This document shows, piece after piece, positions 34,018 through 45,330 of a stretch of 64,000 nt of DNA. Source of the DNA: Reticulitermes speratus (lineage: Eukaryota > Arthropoda > Insecta > Blattodea > Rhinotermitidae). The notes under the pieces were generated by a model that did not search any database, was not told the DNA's origin, and was given only the letters and a program-made list of their open reading frames with translations. Each line of letters starts with the position of its first letter. Position 1 is the stretch's first letter. Both the position numbers and the translations under genes were made by a program. The stretch spans positions 24,179,521-24,243,520 of the forward strand of contig JAJKFL010000042.1 of the NCBI GenBank assembly GCA_021186555.1. The letters are read 5' to 3'.

Positions 34018-34459
34018 TATTTCTCATATTGTCGACCTCGGTGGACTAGTGGTTAGCGTGCTCGCCACTGGACCCAAGGTTCGCGGGTTCGATCCCGACC
34101 GAGGTCGATGGATTTTTAAGGATGATAAAAATCCGGAGCACCACTTCCTTCGGAGGGGAAGTAAAGCCGTCGGTCCCATGTCGTAGATTTACGGCATGTA
34201 AAAGAACCTTACGGGCATGAATAAAAATGTTGCGTAAGCCAAATTGCCTCCATTTCTCATCCAAGTCTCCTGACTGCCTGCCAGATGGCTCTGGCGTGCA
34301 CATCAGGATCGATAGAACACTAAGCGCGGCTAGCTGGCCGGTCACCAGCTGCCATGAATGCGCATGACTTAGTAACCTCGACAAGAGGAGGCAAGAGGAG
34401 GCCCAGGCCCATACAGGGCTGTTGAGCCAAGAATTATTATTATTATTATTTCTCATATT
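34018..34459 (+). mobile_element. tRNA-derived SINE, family D, full length with target duplication
   Basis: A 13-bp direct repeat TATTTCTCATATT (34018-34030 and 34447-34459) fixes the element at 34031-34446. The tRNA-like head (34034-34106) still closes an acceptor stem GACCTCGG/CCGAGGTC and has the B box GGGTTCGATCCC. The body contains GATAAAAATCCGGAGCACCA, GGGGAAGTAAAGCCGTCGG and TACGGCATGTAAAAGAACC. The 3' end GAGGAGGCCCAGGCCCATAC / GGGCTGTTGAGCCA closely matches the end of family A, followed by an (ATT)n tail. It may be flagged as a pseudo-tRNA by gene finders. Confidence 0.93.
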
Positions 34460-36503
34460 ATGTTGAGGTTATTCACCAAATTGACCACATTAACTGATTT
34501 CTCTAAATGATAATTATGCGAGAAAATTGAATTGATAATTACGAATATTTGCTTCTTATCGGCCTACATTATTCACTCTAAAACAACCTTAACTGCTCAG
34601 TTGCTAAATTAGCTAACAAGATTACGGACCACCCCACTTCGATTTCCGGTAAGGATGAAGAGGTGTTTGTAAACCTTTACTTATACACCGGGTCGGGGTC
34701 CAACAGAGGTACCAGCGATCTTTGTAACAGGTTAAGGATACTGGAGTGTGAAAACAATATTTCACGTACTCTAACTGTCTAAGTCCAGAAAGCACTGCAT
34801 TCACAATTCCTTTCTTACGTATTTAAAACGTGATCCTTCAACAGAATAATGGCTTTACCCTTAGCACTGCAATGCTCGCGATTTAATAAAATGAATCCAA
34901 CTTACATGGAGAAGTTCCTCCAAAGAAGGCTGCAGTTAAGTTTTTATTACTTAAACATTTATTGACATGTCACATTTACAGAACTCTTTCAGAGAGCATT
35001 TATTTAATAAAGCAATAGATACATTACATGAATGAAAATTTAATACGTGTTTCCTACACATCCACTATCACTTGCCGACCTCGACTAGATTTTTCTTCAA
35101 TATACCCGGTAATTCATGCGGGATTCTTTCCACATCAGGTGCGATTTTCTCCGCCAGTTCTTCAAAGGCATATATGCGCTTTTTGGATAACCCTGTATAT
35201 ATGTAACTAGTGTGGACTACGTTACATCAACAGTTAGATAAGCAGAATGAACTTATTTCATGCAACTATTTTCAACGAAAGTAATGGACTCTTAACGCTT
35301 TGTCTGAACGCTGACTTCACAGTTTGGTATAGGCTACAATTAAGCACCCAACATAAACAACTGTATGACAGAACCCGACCACGGTTTTTTCAATTATCTT
35401 CGGCGTAATACGAACGGGGACACAAACTGAAATCTTCTACGTAATAAGATTACTTCTCATACATTTCTGTTCCTAAGTTCCTATGAAAACCGGCTACAAA
35501 AACTTTAAGGAGACAAATTTTATCCTCGTTTCTGATTAAAAAATACCTACTGAAATATACCTTGTACTAATAATGTTATGTCCATTCATTATGGAGCATT
35601 TCTGTGCGGATCTGCGTCAGAGATACATGAAGTTCCTTATGGGTTTCCTCTGTCCACACAGGCAAGCTTCAGTACTAAAGTGGGCAAGAAATAGAAATGT
35701 CCTTGCACATACTTCTCAATTCATCGCCCATAATTATTGTATTATTTGACTGCCTGAGAATACTACAGTCGTTAATACTTTCTGTACGTGTGTTAGATAT
35801 GAATCATTTTGCTTAGAAATTTTAAATATTGTCTAAATTGTTCTAGTTTTTAGGCTTTCGCAGCAGAGCAGTCGAGGTGTCTCTTCTCCTGAAATGTAGC
35901 GCCACGTCACATCTCAGAAGAACGGCGTCCTCATCTGGTCTAAATTTGTTAGGAATTCAAAAGTCTCACTAAAAGTAAAGTCACTTACTACGTCTGGGTA
36001 GTTAAAGCTAAGACGCTGTAGAACCAAGAAACTGAACAGGTGTCGTTAAATAAACCAGCAACATACAATTAAATATTCTCAGTTTACTAGTGCATGTGCA
36101 ATGCAGCATATGTCTTGGACGCCTTAAGATAGCAGTGCGACACCAGGAAAAAACTAAAATATTTTGCACTGCCTTTCACGTTGATTTTTTTGACTGACTA
36201 CATCCTAGGAAAGCATCGAATCCTTCCGCATATTTCTGAAATCAACATTCATAGTTATATTTTATTGTTGCTATAAAACCAATAAACTGACAGGTCTTCA
36301 AATAAACGTGCATCATAACTTTAAGTTCTGATCATGGCAAGCACATCACGGACACCGTCAGGAAGCAGTAAAGTAGCTCGCCGTGCAACGAAGTAAAGTA
36401 AATTCTGCCCCATAAGCCCCCTTCAGTAGAGTAATCTCTTGCTTCAATCTTATCAAAGTCCTTCATTCAAGATGCAGCAACGAAGTAGACTGATGGCTGC
36501 TGT

Positions 36504-36504
<1 letters not shown>
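34460..36504. other. Non-coding stretch, no gene seen
   Basis: At 35850-35960 the minus strand has blocks (ACCAGATGAGGACGCCG, GGAGAAGAGACACC, GCTGCGAAAGCCT) that loosely recall hammerhead-type terminal repeats, but no full motif closes. Nothing else is seen. Confidence 0.35.

Positions 36505-36536
<32 letters not shown>
36505..36536. repeat. (CAGA)n microsatellite
   Basis: About eight CAGA units. Confidence 0.9.
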
Positions 36537-36537
<1 letters not shown>

Positions 36538-37677
36538 GGACAGTGAGTGTCTGGGTAAGATGTTCGCAGAGCTTGTGTTTACTGAAGGGGGAAGATTGAA
36601 GATGTGACCCCACGAGAGAAGCTCACAGTTCGGAATTATTTTAAATAAAAGCCTGCAGCAATGTCAGTGAGAGGGCCCTGTTCGTACGTCCAGATTTGAA
36701 AGTTAGAAAATGTCTGTTTATTAATGTTGACTAATCTGTATCAACTTTAATCATCATTGTATTTATTGCCTCTGATTCCTTTTTGTCTGTCTCACTCCGA
36801 AAAGAATATAAACTTCTACCATTAATTTTATTAAATACTAACTACTTTCAATTTTCCATTTAGCTACCATCTATGGAGTTTAACTGGATGAGGTATATTG
36901 TTTTCAACAGAAGAAATTCGGAAAGCAGGATTGTAAAGGAAATATTCTTGGATTTAAATAACTTTCAAATAAAAATCGTAGAAACAGATAGACTACGTCA
37001 ATTAACCCATTAAAATTTACAGCGGAAAATTAACATTGGTTAGTAATGCAGCATGCTTAATGACGCCGGGTTTACTTTGCAGCCTCTGGCTTAAAAAACT
37101 CCTTCAATTCTTTTCTCCAATGAGAAGTCACAGGTTGCACAGAAAACAATATGCCAAGGCTAAAAATACGAAAATACACAGAAATGATGTCATAGTGTAC
37201 GCCCTTTGTGTATACACACAATACATGAGAACTCTTTGTACGTGTTATATAAAAGTCGTAGAACATAATAAAAATCTCTATTACTTCCTTAGAAAACCTC
37301 GTGCAAAGAAGCCCGGAATATATTCAGCTCTTTTTGCACATTTGTCCACCAATTTCTATTATCTCTATATATTAAATATTTTTGCAAGTAACTGTATATA
37401 CTAGGAAAATAAAAATAGCAGCCATAGAAAAGCTTACCCGATTCTTTACAACCCCTGCGATTAATATTACACTACCTGTGTGCATTTTGCTTGCATATGT
37501 GTCTGTAACATATGGTTTGAACTTTGGTTGCTAACTCCAGAAACTAGAAATGGAATACGTCCTTAACTTAAAACATAATCAAAGCATAGTTTAAGCACAA
37601 GCCTCCGGTTACGAAACTTCCTTCAAAATAACATTATACTAGCAAATTACATTTCTGTAAATTTTTCCTCAAGATCT
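36537..37677. other. Non-coding stretch, no gene seen
   Basis: A 122-codon + frame at 37036-37404 has no motif or splice context. No other feature is seen. Confidence 0.4.
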
Positions 37678-37935
37678 GTGCCTTGTTTACTTCCATTCTT
37701 ACACTTCTTCTTTCACTGTTTCTCCCTCCGCTCCCTCTTCATATTCCTTTTTTTTCCTTTGTTCACTCATATTTTATCGTGGTTTTTTCTTCCTTCTTTC
37801 TTGGTCAGATTCTCCTTTCCTTCTTTAATTGTATCTCTCCCTCCTGTTCAATTTCATTATTTTCATTTTATTTCTTTTGTTCTAGTTATTTACTTCCTTA
37901 TCTGTTTCACTATAGTCACAATCCTTTCCTCATTC
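37678..37935 (+). repeat. Long pyrimidine-rich tract
   Basis: About 250 bases dominated by T and C. It creates overlapping Phe/Leu/Ser frames on the + strand that should not be read as membrane proteins. Confidence 0.7.
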
Positions 37936-37949
37936 TTCGCCATTCACGA

Positions 37950-38171
37950 TTCACAAGCATATTCCCGGACGAAACTTCGCAGTCTATCTGTTTGCGTGAT
38001 GATAAGAGCCAATGCAGCTCAGGGCATCCGGTCTCAGAGTTCATGGAACCTGCTTGTACACGTACACGAATCTGTAAGACGTGTTGGACGAGGAGTCGGT
38101 CATCGAAAGACGCCTGCCTAAGCAGGACAACACAAACACAGGATAAATGCAGATACTCATCCAAGTCCTAA
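37950..38171 (+). CDS. Weak candidate: cysteine-containing open segment after the pyrimidine tract
   Basis: Downstream of the pyrimidine tract, which could serve as a splice acceptor region, the + frame ending at 38171 reads SICLRDDKSQCSSG, then PACTRTRICKTCW and DACLS before a stop. Composition is more balanced than in the flanks. Seven cysteines in about 60 residues are unusual, but spacing matches no family I recognise, and a second + frame and a minus frame are also open. Could be chance or a repeat remnant. Confidence 0.15.
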   Translation, partial: FTSIFPDETSQSICLRDDKSQCSSGHPVSEFMEPACTRTRICKTCWTRSRSSKDACLSRTTQTQDKCRYSSKS

Positions 38172-40834
38172 GTGCGATTTTAAGCCACGATCCCAGTGTT
38201 CAAGCACTAGAAGGAAGTACACATCTTAGAAAGCATGACCACTATGGCTGGACTCTGCAACCTTTTCATGTAACAGATCATCGTTAAGTAAAGTACTAAG
38301 CTTGAGAAGTCATATGCTACTGCTACAGATATGAATATTGATTAGAAAGCAATTCTTTCATAATAAGAAGGAATTGTTGCATTTTTGACAACCCTAGTAG
38401 TAAACTGTGTTCTTTTATATTCCAACATTGTGAGCAGTGTAAATGCGTTGAGTGGCTGGAGGTAAAAGGAAAGCAACTAGTAACATGATGAAACATTCAT
38501 GAAATTTGTGGAAAAGCTATAACCAGTGTTTCAAGGGAGTGTGCAGAAGTGTTCAGGTTTTATCAGCAAAAACATAAATGAACTGGCTTCATATTTAATC
38601 ACTTCCAGGTTATACATAGTATCTTCTAGTAACAATACCATGTTCGTGGTCAGAGAGTCCAGGGTATATGTAGTATCTTCTGGTAACAACTCCCATACTC
38701 TAAGAACAAGAATAAGAAAATTAATAATTTCTGACCACATTTCAGGTGTCGTATATACCACTGATTATCCAGCATTACACATTACCTAATTAGGGTGAAA
38801 AAAGATACACACTTCTCAGCTAGAGCTTGTTTCCTGCTGATGTGCTCAGTCTCTCTTTTGTCCTTCACGTAGTGACAAGGAATTTCTACTGCACAAAAAT
38901 TCCGTAACATCACCTCATTTCAAACTATCTATAAATTTCACAACACATATCATGACAAACCTTTATTTACGTGTACTTAGTCTCTTGAATTGCAGCTATA
39001 TAACGAATAAAACTGATACTTCATATGTTAGGTCTCATATTTCAAGTCGCCGTCGATGAAGGTCACCGTGTTTGAGGTTTATTGTGATGTCTTCTTCAGT
39101 ACTTTTGGACGAAAACCATGATGGTGCCTTATAATGTACAATTGCCGTGTCTCACTCCTTTTTAAATTCAATTTTCTAAAATGATTTCACCATCAACGCT
39201 ACGTAACAACAATAATTAAGGACTGAGGTTCGCGAAAAAATCACGAACCTCACCTCCTGCTATATAAACTTTTATCCAGTAGCCTACATTTCTTTTTTCG
39301 TCAATTGTTTTGCCTTATTATGCATAAACTTCCGTCTTCCTATGTTCTCCACATCTCCGTTTCTGTTTCTTGTTTTTTTTTTTTTTTACTTGGAGACTGT
39401 AGCGGATTCTTAATGCGAAAGCACTATATGTCCACTGTCTTTCTGTTGTTTGGCAATTAGTTTAGTGAATAAAGCCACAACGTCCCGAAGCTACAGCGAC
39501 AAATAATAGAAGCCGATTAACGGAAGTGTATATAAATAATTGTCCTGACACACAAATGCTTTCATTATTTAGGTACCGTATACTCTAAGCAAACCTAGGT
39601 GACAAGAAGTCATGCCACTCGTACTAAATAATCACTAAGCTTGGTAAAAGGACTAGCATCCATGCTTGGTCAAATTATTTTGCCGTTGTATTCTTGGCAT
39701 ACCACATCAAAATATACTTGTGTTAAGCACATTTATAGAGAGGTGTGTCAATAGTTTGTTTTATTCGTGCTGAAATATTATATCTTCGAGAATTTATTTC
39801 TTTTGTTCTCGACAATAACAGCGAATTTGAAGACTCTCCATATTACACTTAAATTCATCGGTTATCCTGCCACAAGTTGCTGAAAGGATTTTATGATTGA
39901 TAAGTGAAGTTAATTTTTTTTTTTGGAAATGAAAGCTTAAGGGTAGCATTATAAGACGTTATTATATATAAAGCATTATATACGTGACAACCACCCAACC
40001 CCATCTATCACCGAGGTTAAAGAAAGAGTAGAGCTACACCTCTATTCCCCTTCTGTGCCTTCATGGCATGTTATAGGGTGAACTTTACCTCTTACTTGAA
40101 CTGGAAAACAAAAATTAATATTTAGTATAATTTTAACTGAAGACATCCCGGTTTAAAAATATTTAGCAATTTCTGAAACATACAAATCATTTAACTTGCG
40201 TGAGTAAAACCCACATTACACCTTTAACTCTTAAAGTATTGGACTGTAAGCTTCGAGAAATGAAACCTGCCAGGTGCAGTGCAGCATACAGTTTTGACGC
40301 CGATAAAGCAGATGAAGTAAACATGCTGAACTGTTACAATTGCAGTGTGATTCGGTTGTCTCAGAAGCATTTAGTAACGTTGGGCTGCCAAGTTTGTATG
40401 CTTGCATTAATGGACGTTTATTTCAAAAATCGTTTCAATTTTCTTGCCAAATGTGGGCGATGTGTGGTAGTAGGTAATTGAGTGAAGTCTTGTTTTCACT
40501 CGTGGAAGGAAACAAGATATCAGAAACATCACATTAAAAGATATACATTTTTTATAAATAAAGATATTAAGATCAAGGCAAAATTCTAATCCTGATATCC
40601 TAGTATTGAACATCTGTTAGGTTTAGATACACTCAGTAATCGGAAGATAGCGTATGTTAAGCTTACACAGGCACAACTATCTTTCACAGCGGATACTCTC
40701 CTCGGACTGCTTGAGACTGAAGACGGAGGCATTACGGGTTTTTAAAACGTCAGAAACTATTTACACAGCAACACAGCAACTCTGAAGACTTGAGTTTTTA
40801 GCGACGCCGCTGTAAGTACCTCAAATCACACACA
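38172..40834. other. Non-coding stretch with one small duplication
   Basis: A ~33-base segment (CCAGGTTATACATAGTATCT and following) at 38607-38639 is repeated imperfectly at 38661-38694. A 93-codon + frame at 40200-40481 is unrecognised. No gene is called. Confidence 0.4.
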
Positions 40835-41116
40835 CTATTTGTGTTTGTTTCCCATGGCGCAACAGTCCCCAGTGGGCCAGGGCCTCCTCATTATCCAGGC
40901 TTCACGATCACACACTTTTTAGACACACCACAGTCGGTAGGACTCATCTGGACGAGGGATCAGCTAGTCGCAGAGACCTCTATCTGACAACACACAATAC
41001 CCACAAAAGACAGACATCCATGCCTCCGGCGGGATTCGAACCCACAATCCCAGAAAGAGAATGGCCGCGGACCAACGCCTTAGACCGCGCGACCACTGGG
41101 ATCGACCCCTATTTGT
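40835..41116 (-). mobile_element. tRNA-derived SINE, family A, full length with target duplication
   Basis: The direct repeat CTATTTGT at 40835-40842 and 41109-41116 flanks the element (40843-41108). The minus strand gives GATCCCAGTGGTCGCGCGGTC, a B box GGGTTCGAATCCC, the family body and the GAGGAGGCCCTGGCCCAC tail. It lies head-to-tail next to the family-B SINE and overlaps that element's target duplication. Confidence 0.9.
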
Positions 41117-41403
41117 CTTTATTTTGTGGTGAAGGGCCCCGCAGCAGATGCTACGGACGCACCGCAGCCTTGAGGCTTATTGTGCAACCCTGTGATGAAG
41201 ATGATTTTTCGTTTTTCCGTATAATGGAGCACCGGTGGAATGAAAATGACAGGGGAAAACCAAAGTACTCGGGGAAAAACCTAGCCCAGCGAAACATTTT
41301 CTACCACAAATCCCACATGGACTGACCCGGGATCGAACCCGAGCCTCCGCGGTAAGAGGCCGGCGACTAACTGCCTGAGCCATGGCACGGTCTTATTTGT
41401 CTT
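41110..41403 (-). mobile_element. tRNA-derived SINE, family B, full length with target duplication
   Basis: The direct repeat TATTTGTCTT at 41110-41119 and 41394-41403 fixes the element at 41120-41393. The minus-strand head GACCGTGCCATGGCTCAGGC has a B box GGGTTCGATCCCGG. The body includes GTAGAAAATGTTTCGCTGGG, GGTTTTTCCCCGAGTAC and CATTCCACCGGTGCTCC. A head-only fragment is at 6724-6812. Confidence 0.9.
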
Positions 41404-43080
41404 ACCTAATATTAACAGCACAGCTACTAGTTTTGGAACAGCAGTAGCGTCGTTTAATATGGAAACTTAATGCTGTGTGTGGCTTTCACTTATGTACTAA
41501 AAGTTAAATAATATAAGGGCCGCATGATTAATGTATTTACTTTTACAAGTAATAGCAATGAATGTTTAACAATTTTACCTAGTTGTATGAAGTTTAGTAG
41601 GGTCATAAATCGTAGAGACAGCCTATACATTAGCTGAAGTTATTCTTAGAAATACATTAAATTGTGTATGTTATCTATCTGTTGTTGCGTAATTTGCTAA
41701 CGTATCTTCACACCTACAATCAACCAAATGTAAGGATTTGTCATACAGGTAGGGGAAAATAGTGGCAAGTAGTATTATAAGTAAGTTTTTACGTAACAGT
41801 ATACCGAACACATTCATACATGCAGAAACTGCTCCACGGACGTTCATCGAATTTCGACTATAACACAATTTTCAATGGCTGGTGGTAGACATGGTTAAAC
41901 AGATAGCAAGACTGTCGACAGTTGAAGGCCTGTGACAGAGACATTTTTCTCGGGGGGGTGGAAGTAATAAAAGGGGACAGAGAAACTTGGACACAGGATT
42001 GAGCGTGCCTGAACTACAACCAGGGCTTGAAAATAATGGAATGGTGAGACAACATGGAGAAGAAAAGAAGTCGAACCTAGAAGTAATAACATAAGAAATA
42101 TCATTAAGATCTGGCTCGGTTTGTTATTTATTAATCCTGCATCATCTACAAAGTCATCTGGCGTCGATGTTACGCAGGTGATAGTGAAAAATGGAAAAGT
42201 TTCGGAGAGAGAAAAGAGTAACCGTTGAAAATCTGACCCAGCTGAGGAGTGTCTGTATCAGTATCTTTGTTCTTTGTTACTTAACTACCCTGTATCAACA
42301 TTTGAAGTAAGACACTACATAATGTGAGATTTATTGAATCAGAAGAATTCTGTGTAAAATTTCATAAAAATCCTTTAGAAGATACAAATTTACTTAGGCC
42401 AGTATAAAACGCAGTCCTTAAAATGAGCCACACAGTAATAATGTCCGACTCGTTCAGCAAACCTTGACGCAAACCATGCCGAGGTAATCTGGCTCCTGTT
42501 ATTCGCCCCGCCCACACAGACAGACCAGCGCATAATGCAGGGGAGTGACTGGATACTCCGTGATGTTAATCGGCACAGGCCGATGTCAGAACTTCGAGAA
42601 TACTGGCTCATGTTAGTGCCTATAAACTCGTATAATCGGGTCAATTGTCTTTACGATCTGTAAAACACACATTCCAAATATCCTGTATAGGCTAAATTTT
42701 AAAACAAGTTACGTATGCATAACGTAATATTGCGGCACGTTCGCGTAACAACTGTCGGTATGAAAACGCAAGAGTGAATTCCATTTTTATTGTTGTTGGC
42801 CTACACGTAGCTTTCGACAGTACTAAACCGTTGAGTGTTGCCATGGAAACGCAAGAATGGGTTCTTCGTAAAAGTCGCCAGTATAACATTTCACAAAAGT
42901 ACGTCCAGTAGGAACCATGCTGATATACTCGTATGCGGACAGAGGGACAGGCATGACGGTGCTAATATGTGATTTTCGCTATTATGTAAATGCACCTGAA
43001 AGGCGAAAAATTACCAGTTTCAATAACATACGTAGTGTATGGACTCTAATCAAAACACGTTTAGTGTCACTGTATATTAA
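41404..43080. other. Non-coding stretch, no gene seen
   Basis: Short frames only. A G7 run at 41954-41960 and a GC-richer patch at 42440-42600 have no recognisable coding content. Confidence 0.45.
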
Positions 43081-43129
43081 ACCAACGAAATGCACCTTCA
43101 CTATCAATTTTAATAGTAATATATAACTT

Positions 43130-43171
43130 TCCCTACATATGTTTCGGTCTGCCTAGACCATCATCAGGGGA
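43130..43171 (-). ncRNA. Hammerhead ribozyme motif, canonical core
   Basis: Best motif in the window. On the minus strand: stem I UCCC, perfect core CUGAUGA, stem II GGUCU-AGGC-AGACC (five pairs), GAAA, stem III CA-UA-UG, GUA cleavage triplet, and stem I partner GGGA. The 42-nt layout is that of the minimal type I hammerheads of Penelope-like terminal repeats. The flank at 43081-43096 (ACCAACGAAATGCACC) resembles that of the motif at 27049 and the arms of family P. Confidence 0.82.
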
Positions 43172-43451
43172 TTCAAATTACATTTAATTCACATCCATAA
43201 GTTCATTACATAATCGCATTCATTATAGTTCGGTGTTTATGAGAGTTATGATCACTGTATTAAACACTTTCTAAAATCACTTATTTAACGTATATTGTGT
43301 CATATATAAAAACACACTGTATATAAGACTTTGAAGGCTCGTCAATGTTTAAAAGTTAAAATCGTCAACCTGGGTATCACAATTGGCTTGTTGTATTATT
43401 TGTTCATGGTTTTGCATCATTTGAAGTTTTCTTGTGTTTGCTGTGAAAGAA

Positions 43452-43492
<41 letters not shown>
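43452..43492. repeat. (TA)n microsatellite
   Basis: About 20 TA units. Confidence 0.95.
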
Positions 43493-43496
<4 letters not shown>

Positions 43497-44242
43497 CAGT
43501 TATTTTCTCCTATTAAGTTCTTATCTATATCATGGAGGATAGCAAATGTTGTTATTGAATGACATACCTGTTGTGTACTCTGTGTTATCGCGATTTGTGA
43601 AGTGTATTGTCTGCCTGTCATATAAAAAGTTTAGTGTATTACGAAGGCAGTAATAACCATGCGTACCACCTGCTTTAACTTTACATGACATGCTGTTTCA
43701 TCCACAAATTTCTTTTTTGGGCTTGGTTTGGTTTTAAAATGAAACAGTGATTATTTTATTGGACATCATTAACTGACTGATCGCTTCTAAGAGATATAAC
43801 TCTCCCTTCTTTGAATCAAGGATCGATATTTAAAAAGCTATTGACTTTATCTTAAGGAAATTTCAGGAGAGACGCCGCACGTTTTGTAACTTTCGCTGTA
43901 ACTCAATCCGAAAACCGTAAAAGCGGCAGAAAATTTACATTTATTTTAGTTAATATTTACACTTGACTAAATTTTGTGCAAAATAGCTGCAGAACTGAAA
44001 GTCTATGAAATAAGGGGCGACGAAAGAAAACTCTCTCTGTGGCGTCTCTCCCGGACATGCCGGTAGAGACGCCGCTTTTTGGCAGGGAGAGATCCCGCTC
44101 TTTGAAAATATTGTGTGAATTCAAGAAGCAAGATAAGTGAATTAAAATTTTTGAACTTTACTCAAAGTAAAGAAGCAATATCAACATTAAAGAAATATCA
44201 CACGTACACAATATTTCAAACCAATGAACTCAAGAGTCTAAT

Positions 44243-44434
44243 TTATAGTGAACTAAATATTCTACTTTCTCTTCTGCATCTTGCTGTTTTTCTCTCGCAG
44301 TAACTTTTTACCGCAGTCGATGCATTTGTCTTGTATGGAGAACAGAAGTCGTGCAGCCAGTTCCTGCAACTCGCACATTCGATCCAGTCATCTTCCTTAG
44401 TTGTTTGCAAGCAGTTTCCCAGCACGCACAGCAC
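44243..44434 (-). pseudogene. C-terminal PHD-like zinc-finger fragment of the transposase
   Basis: The 63-codon minus frame has C-x4-C (CVLGNC), then DDWIECASCRNWLHDFC, i.e. the W-I-x-C-x2-C-x-x-W-x-H-x-x-C pattern of PHD-type fingers, which some insect Tigger-like transposases carry at the C terminus. The last expected Cys pair is reduced to a single Cys (SYCERK). It lies ~430 bases downstream of the last DDE block, with a proline/serine-rich linker (around 44606-44812) between, consistent with one broken protein. Confidence 0.7.
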
Positions 44435-44869
44435 CTCATATCAGTATCTTCAGTTGTCTCTTGCTTATATCTGTTTTAATGATTTTTTTCTGCATTTTCT
44501 GACCTTGTAGACCTGACGTATTGTGACTCTTTACACTTTCGATTTTCCTCTACACTTTGACTTTATTTCCTTCTTGATTCTTTCTATTTTCCTCCGTATT
44601 ATTAGCTACTTCTGTGGAAAAAAAAAGAGTTGCTTTTCTGAAATTGAATATTTCCTCGGTATATTCGGTACTGGACTCATCTTCAAAGGTCTAGAAGGAT
44701 TAACTTCTTCAGGGGAAGTGTCAGAAGGCAGTGTAGTATTCAGAGTACTTAAAAAAGGTCCTGCTGAAATACGTAATACAGACGGTTGGTTCCAGAAGTA
44801 GATGGTGCACAAATCGGAGCCATATCTGGAGGCGCTGTTTCTATAACAGCTACAGTTTAACTGGTATCA

Positions 44870-45330
44870 GAAATGGAGAAGAAATATTCAGGCACTCTGT
44901 TGCGGTTCAAAGGATAAATACACGTTGACTCAAAAGCACGTACATCAACACTCATGGAAGTAGCTTTATTCTAATAACCCAATGAGGAGCGCCATGTGAT
45001 ATCGAGTGACTTTCCTTTGTGGATTCTCATTCCTCCAAGTTGCTGCGTTTTTTAAATTACTCTTTAAAGGTCCAACAAAAGCACTTATCCAAAGGATGTA
45101 AGGCATGCCTACAGTGACTCGGTAGACAAATGATAGTCACGTTATTTTCAACAGCAGCCTGAAGCAGTCAAGGGGAGCTGCAATGAGCTCTGAGACCATC
45201 TAAAAGTAGAACGACCTTCCCTGAAGTGTTGTTTTGAGGAAATGCTGTGTAAACCACTTGATGAATAAGTTGGTGCAAATGTACGACTACTTCCCCTTCA
45301 TGTACACATCAGACGCTGGGAGTAAGATGA
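44870..45330 (-). pseudogene. DDE transposase fragment, pogo/Tigger type
   Basis: The DDE domain catalyses cut-and-paste transposition. On the minus strand the blocks occur in order but in several frames: NLFIKWFTQHFLKTTLQ, then VLLLDGLRAHCSSP (the block with the second catalytic Asp), a hydrophobic stretch, RNENPQRKVTRYHMALLIG, and FESTCIYPLNRNRVPEYFF near 44930-44870. These match the order in jerky/Tigger-like transposases. The N-terminal DNA-binding domain and first catalytic Asp were not found. At least three frameshifts and stops make the gene dead. Confidence 0.75.

Noticed and set aside
34034..34106. Possible functional tRNA gene
   Set aside because: The cloverleaf-like block is the head of a SINE with a target-site duplication and a long body. 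The same holds for the B boxes at 1175, 15360 and those on the minus strand near 23395, 41035 and 41335.
35850..35960. Another hammerhead-like arm
   Set aside because: CAGAUGA and GCGAAAGCC occur but not at a spacing that closes stems I and II.
36334..36396. Short frame MASTSRTPSGSSKVARRATK before a stop
   Set aside because: 20 codons, no splice donor consistent with a first exon, no supporting context.
37678..38121. Hydrophobic + strand frame resembling a membrane protein
   Set aside because: The hydrophobic residues come from a pyrimidine-rich tract; both TC-rich frames are open for that reason alone.
39040..39130. GAAGAAGACATCACAATAAACC block resembling the hammerhead-type terminal motif
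   Set aside because: No GAAA at the right distance and no closing stem I.
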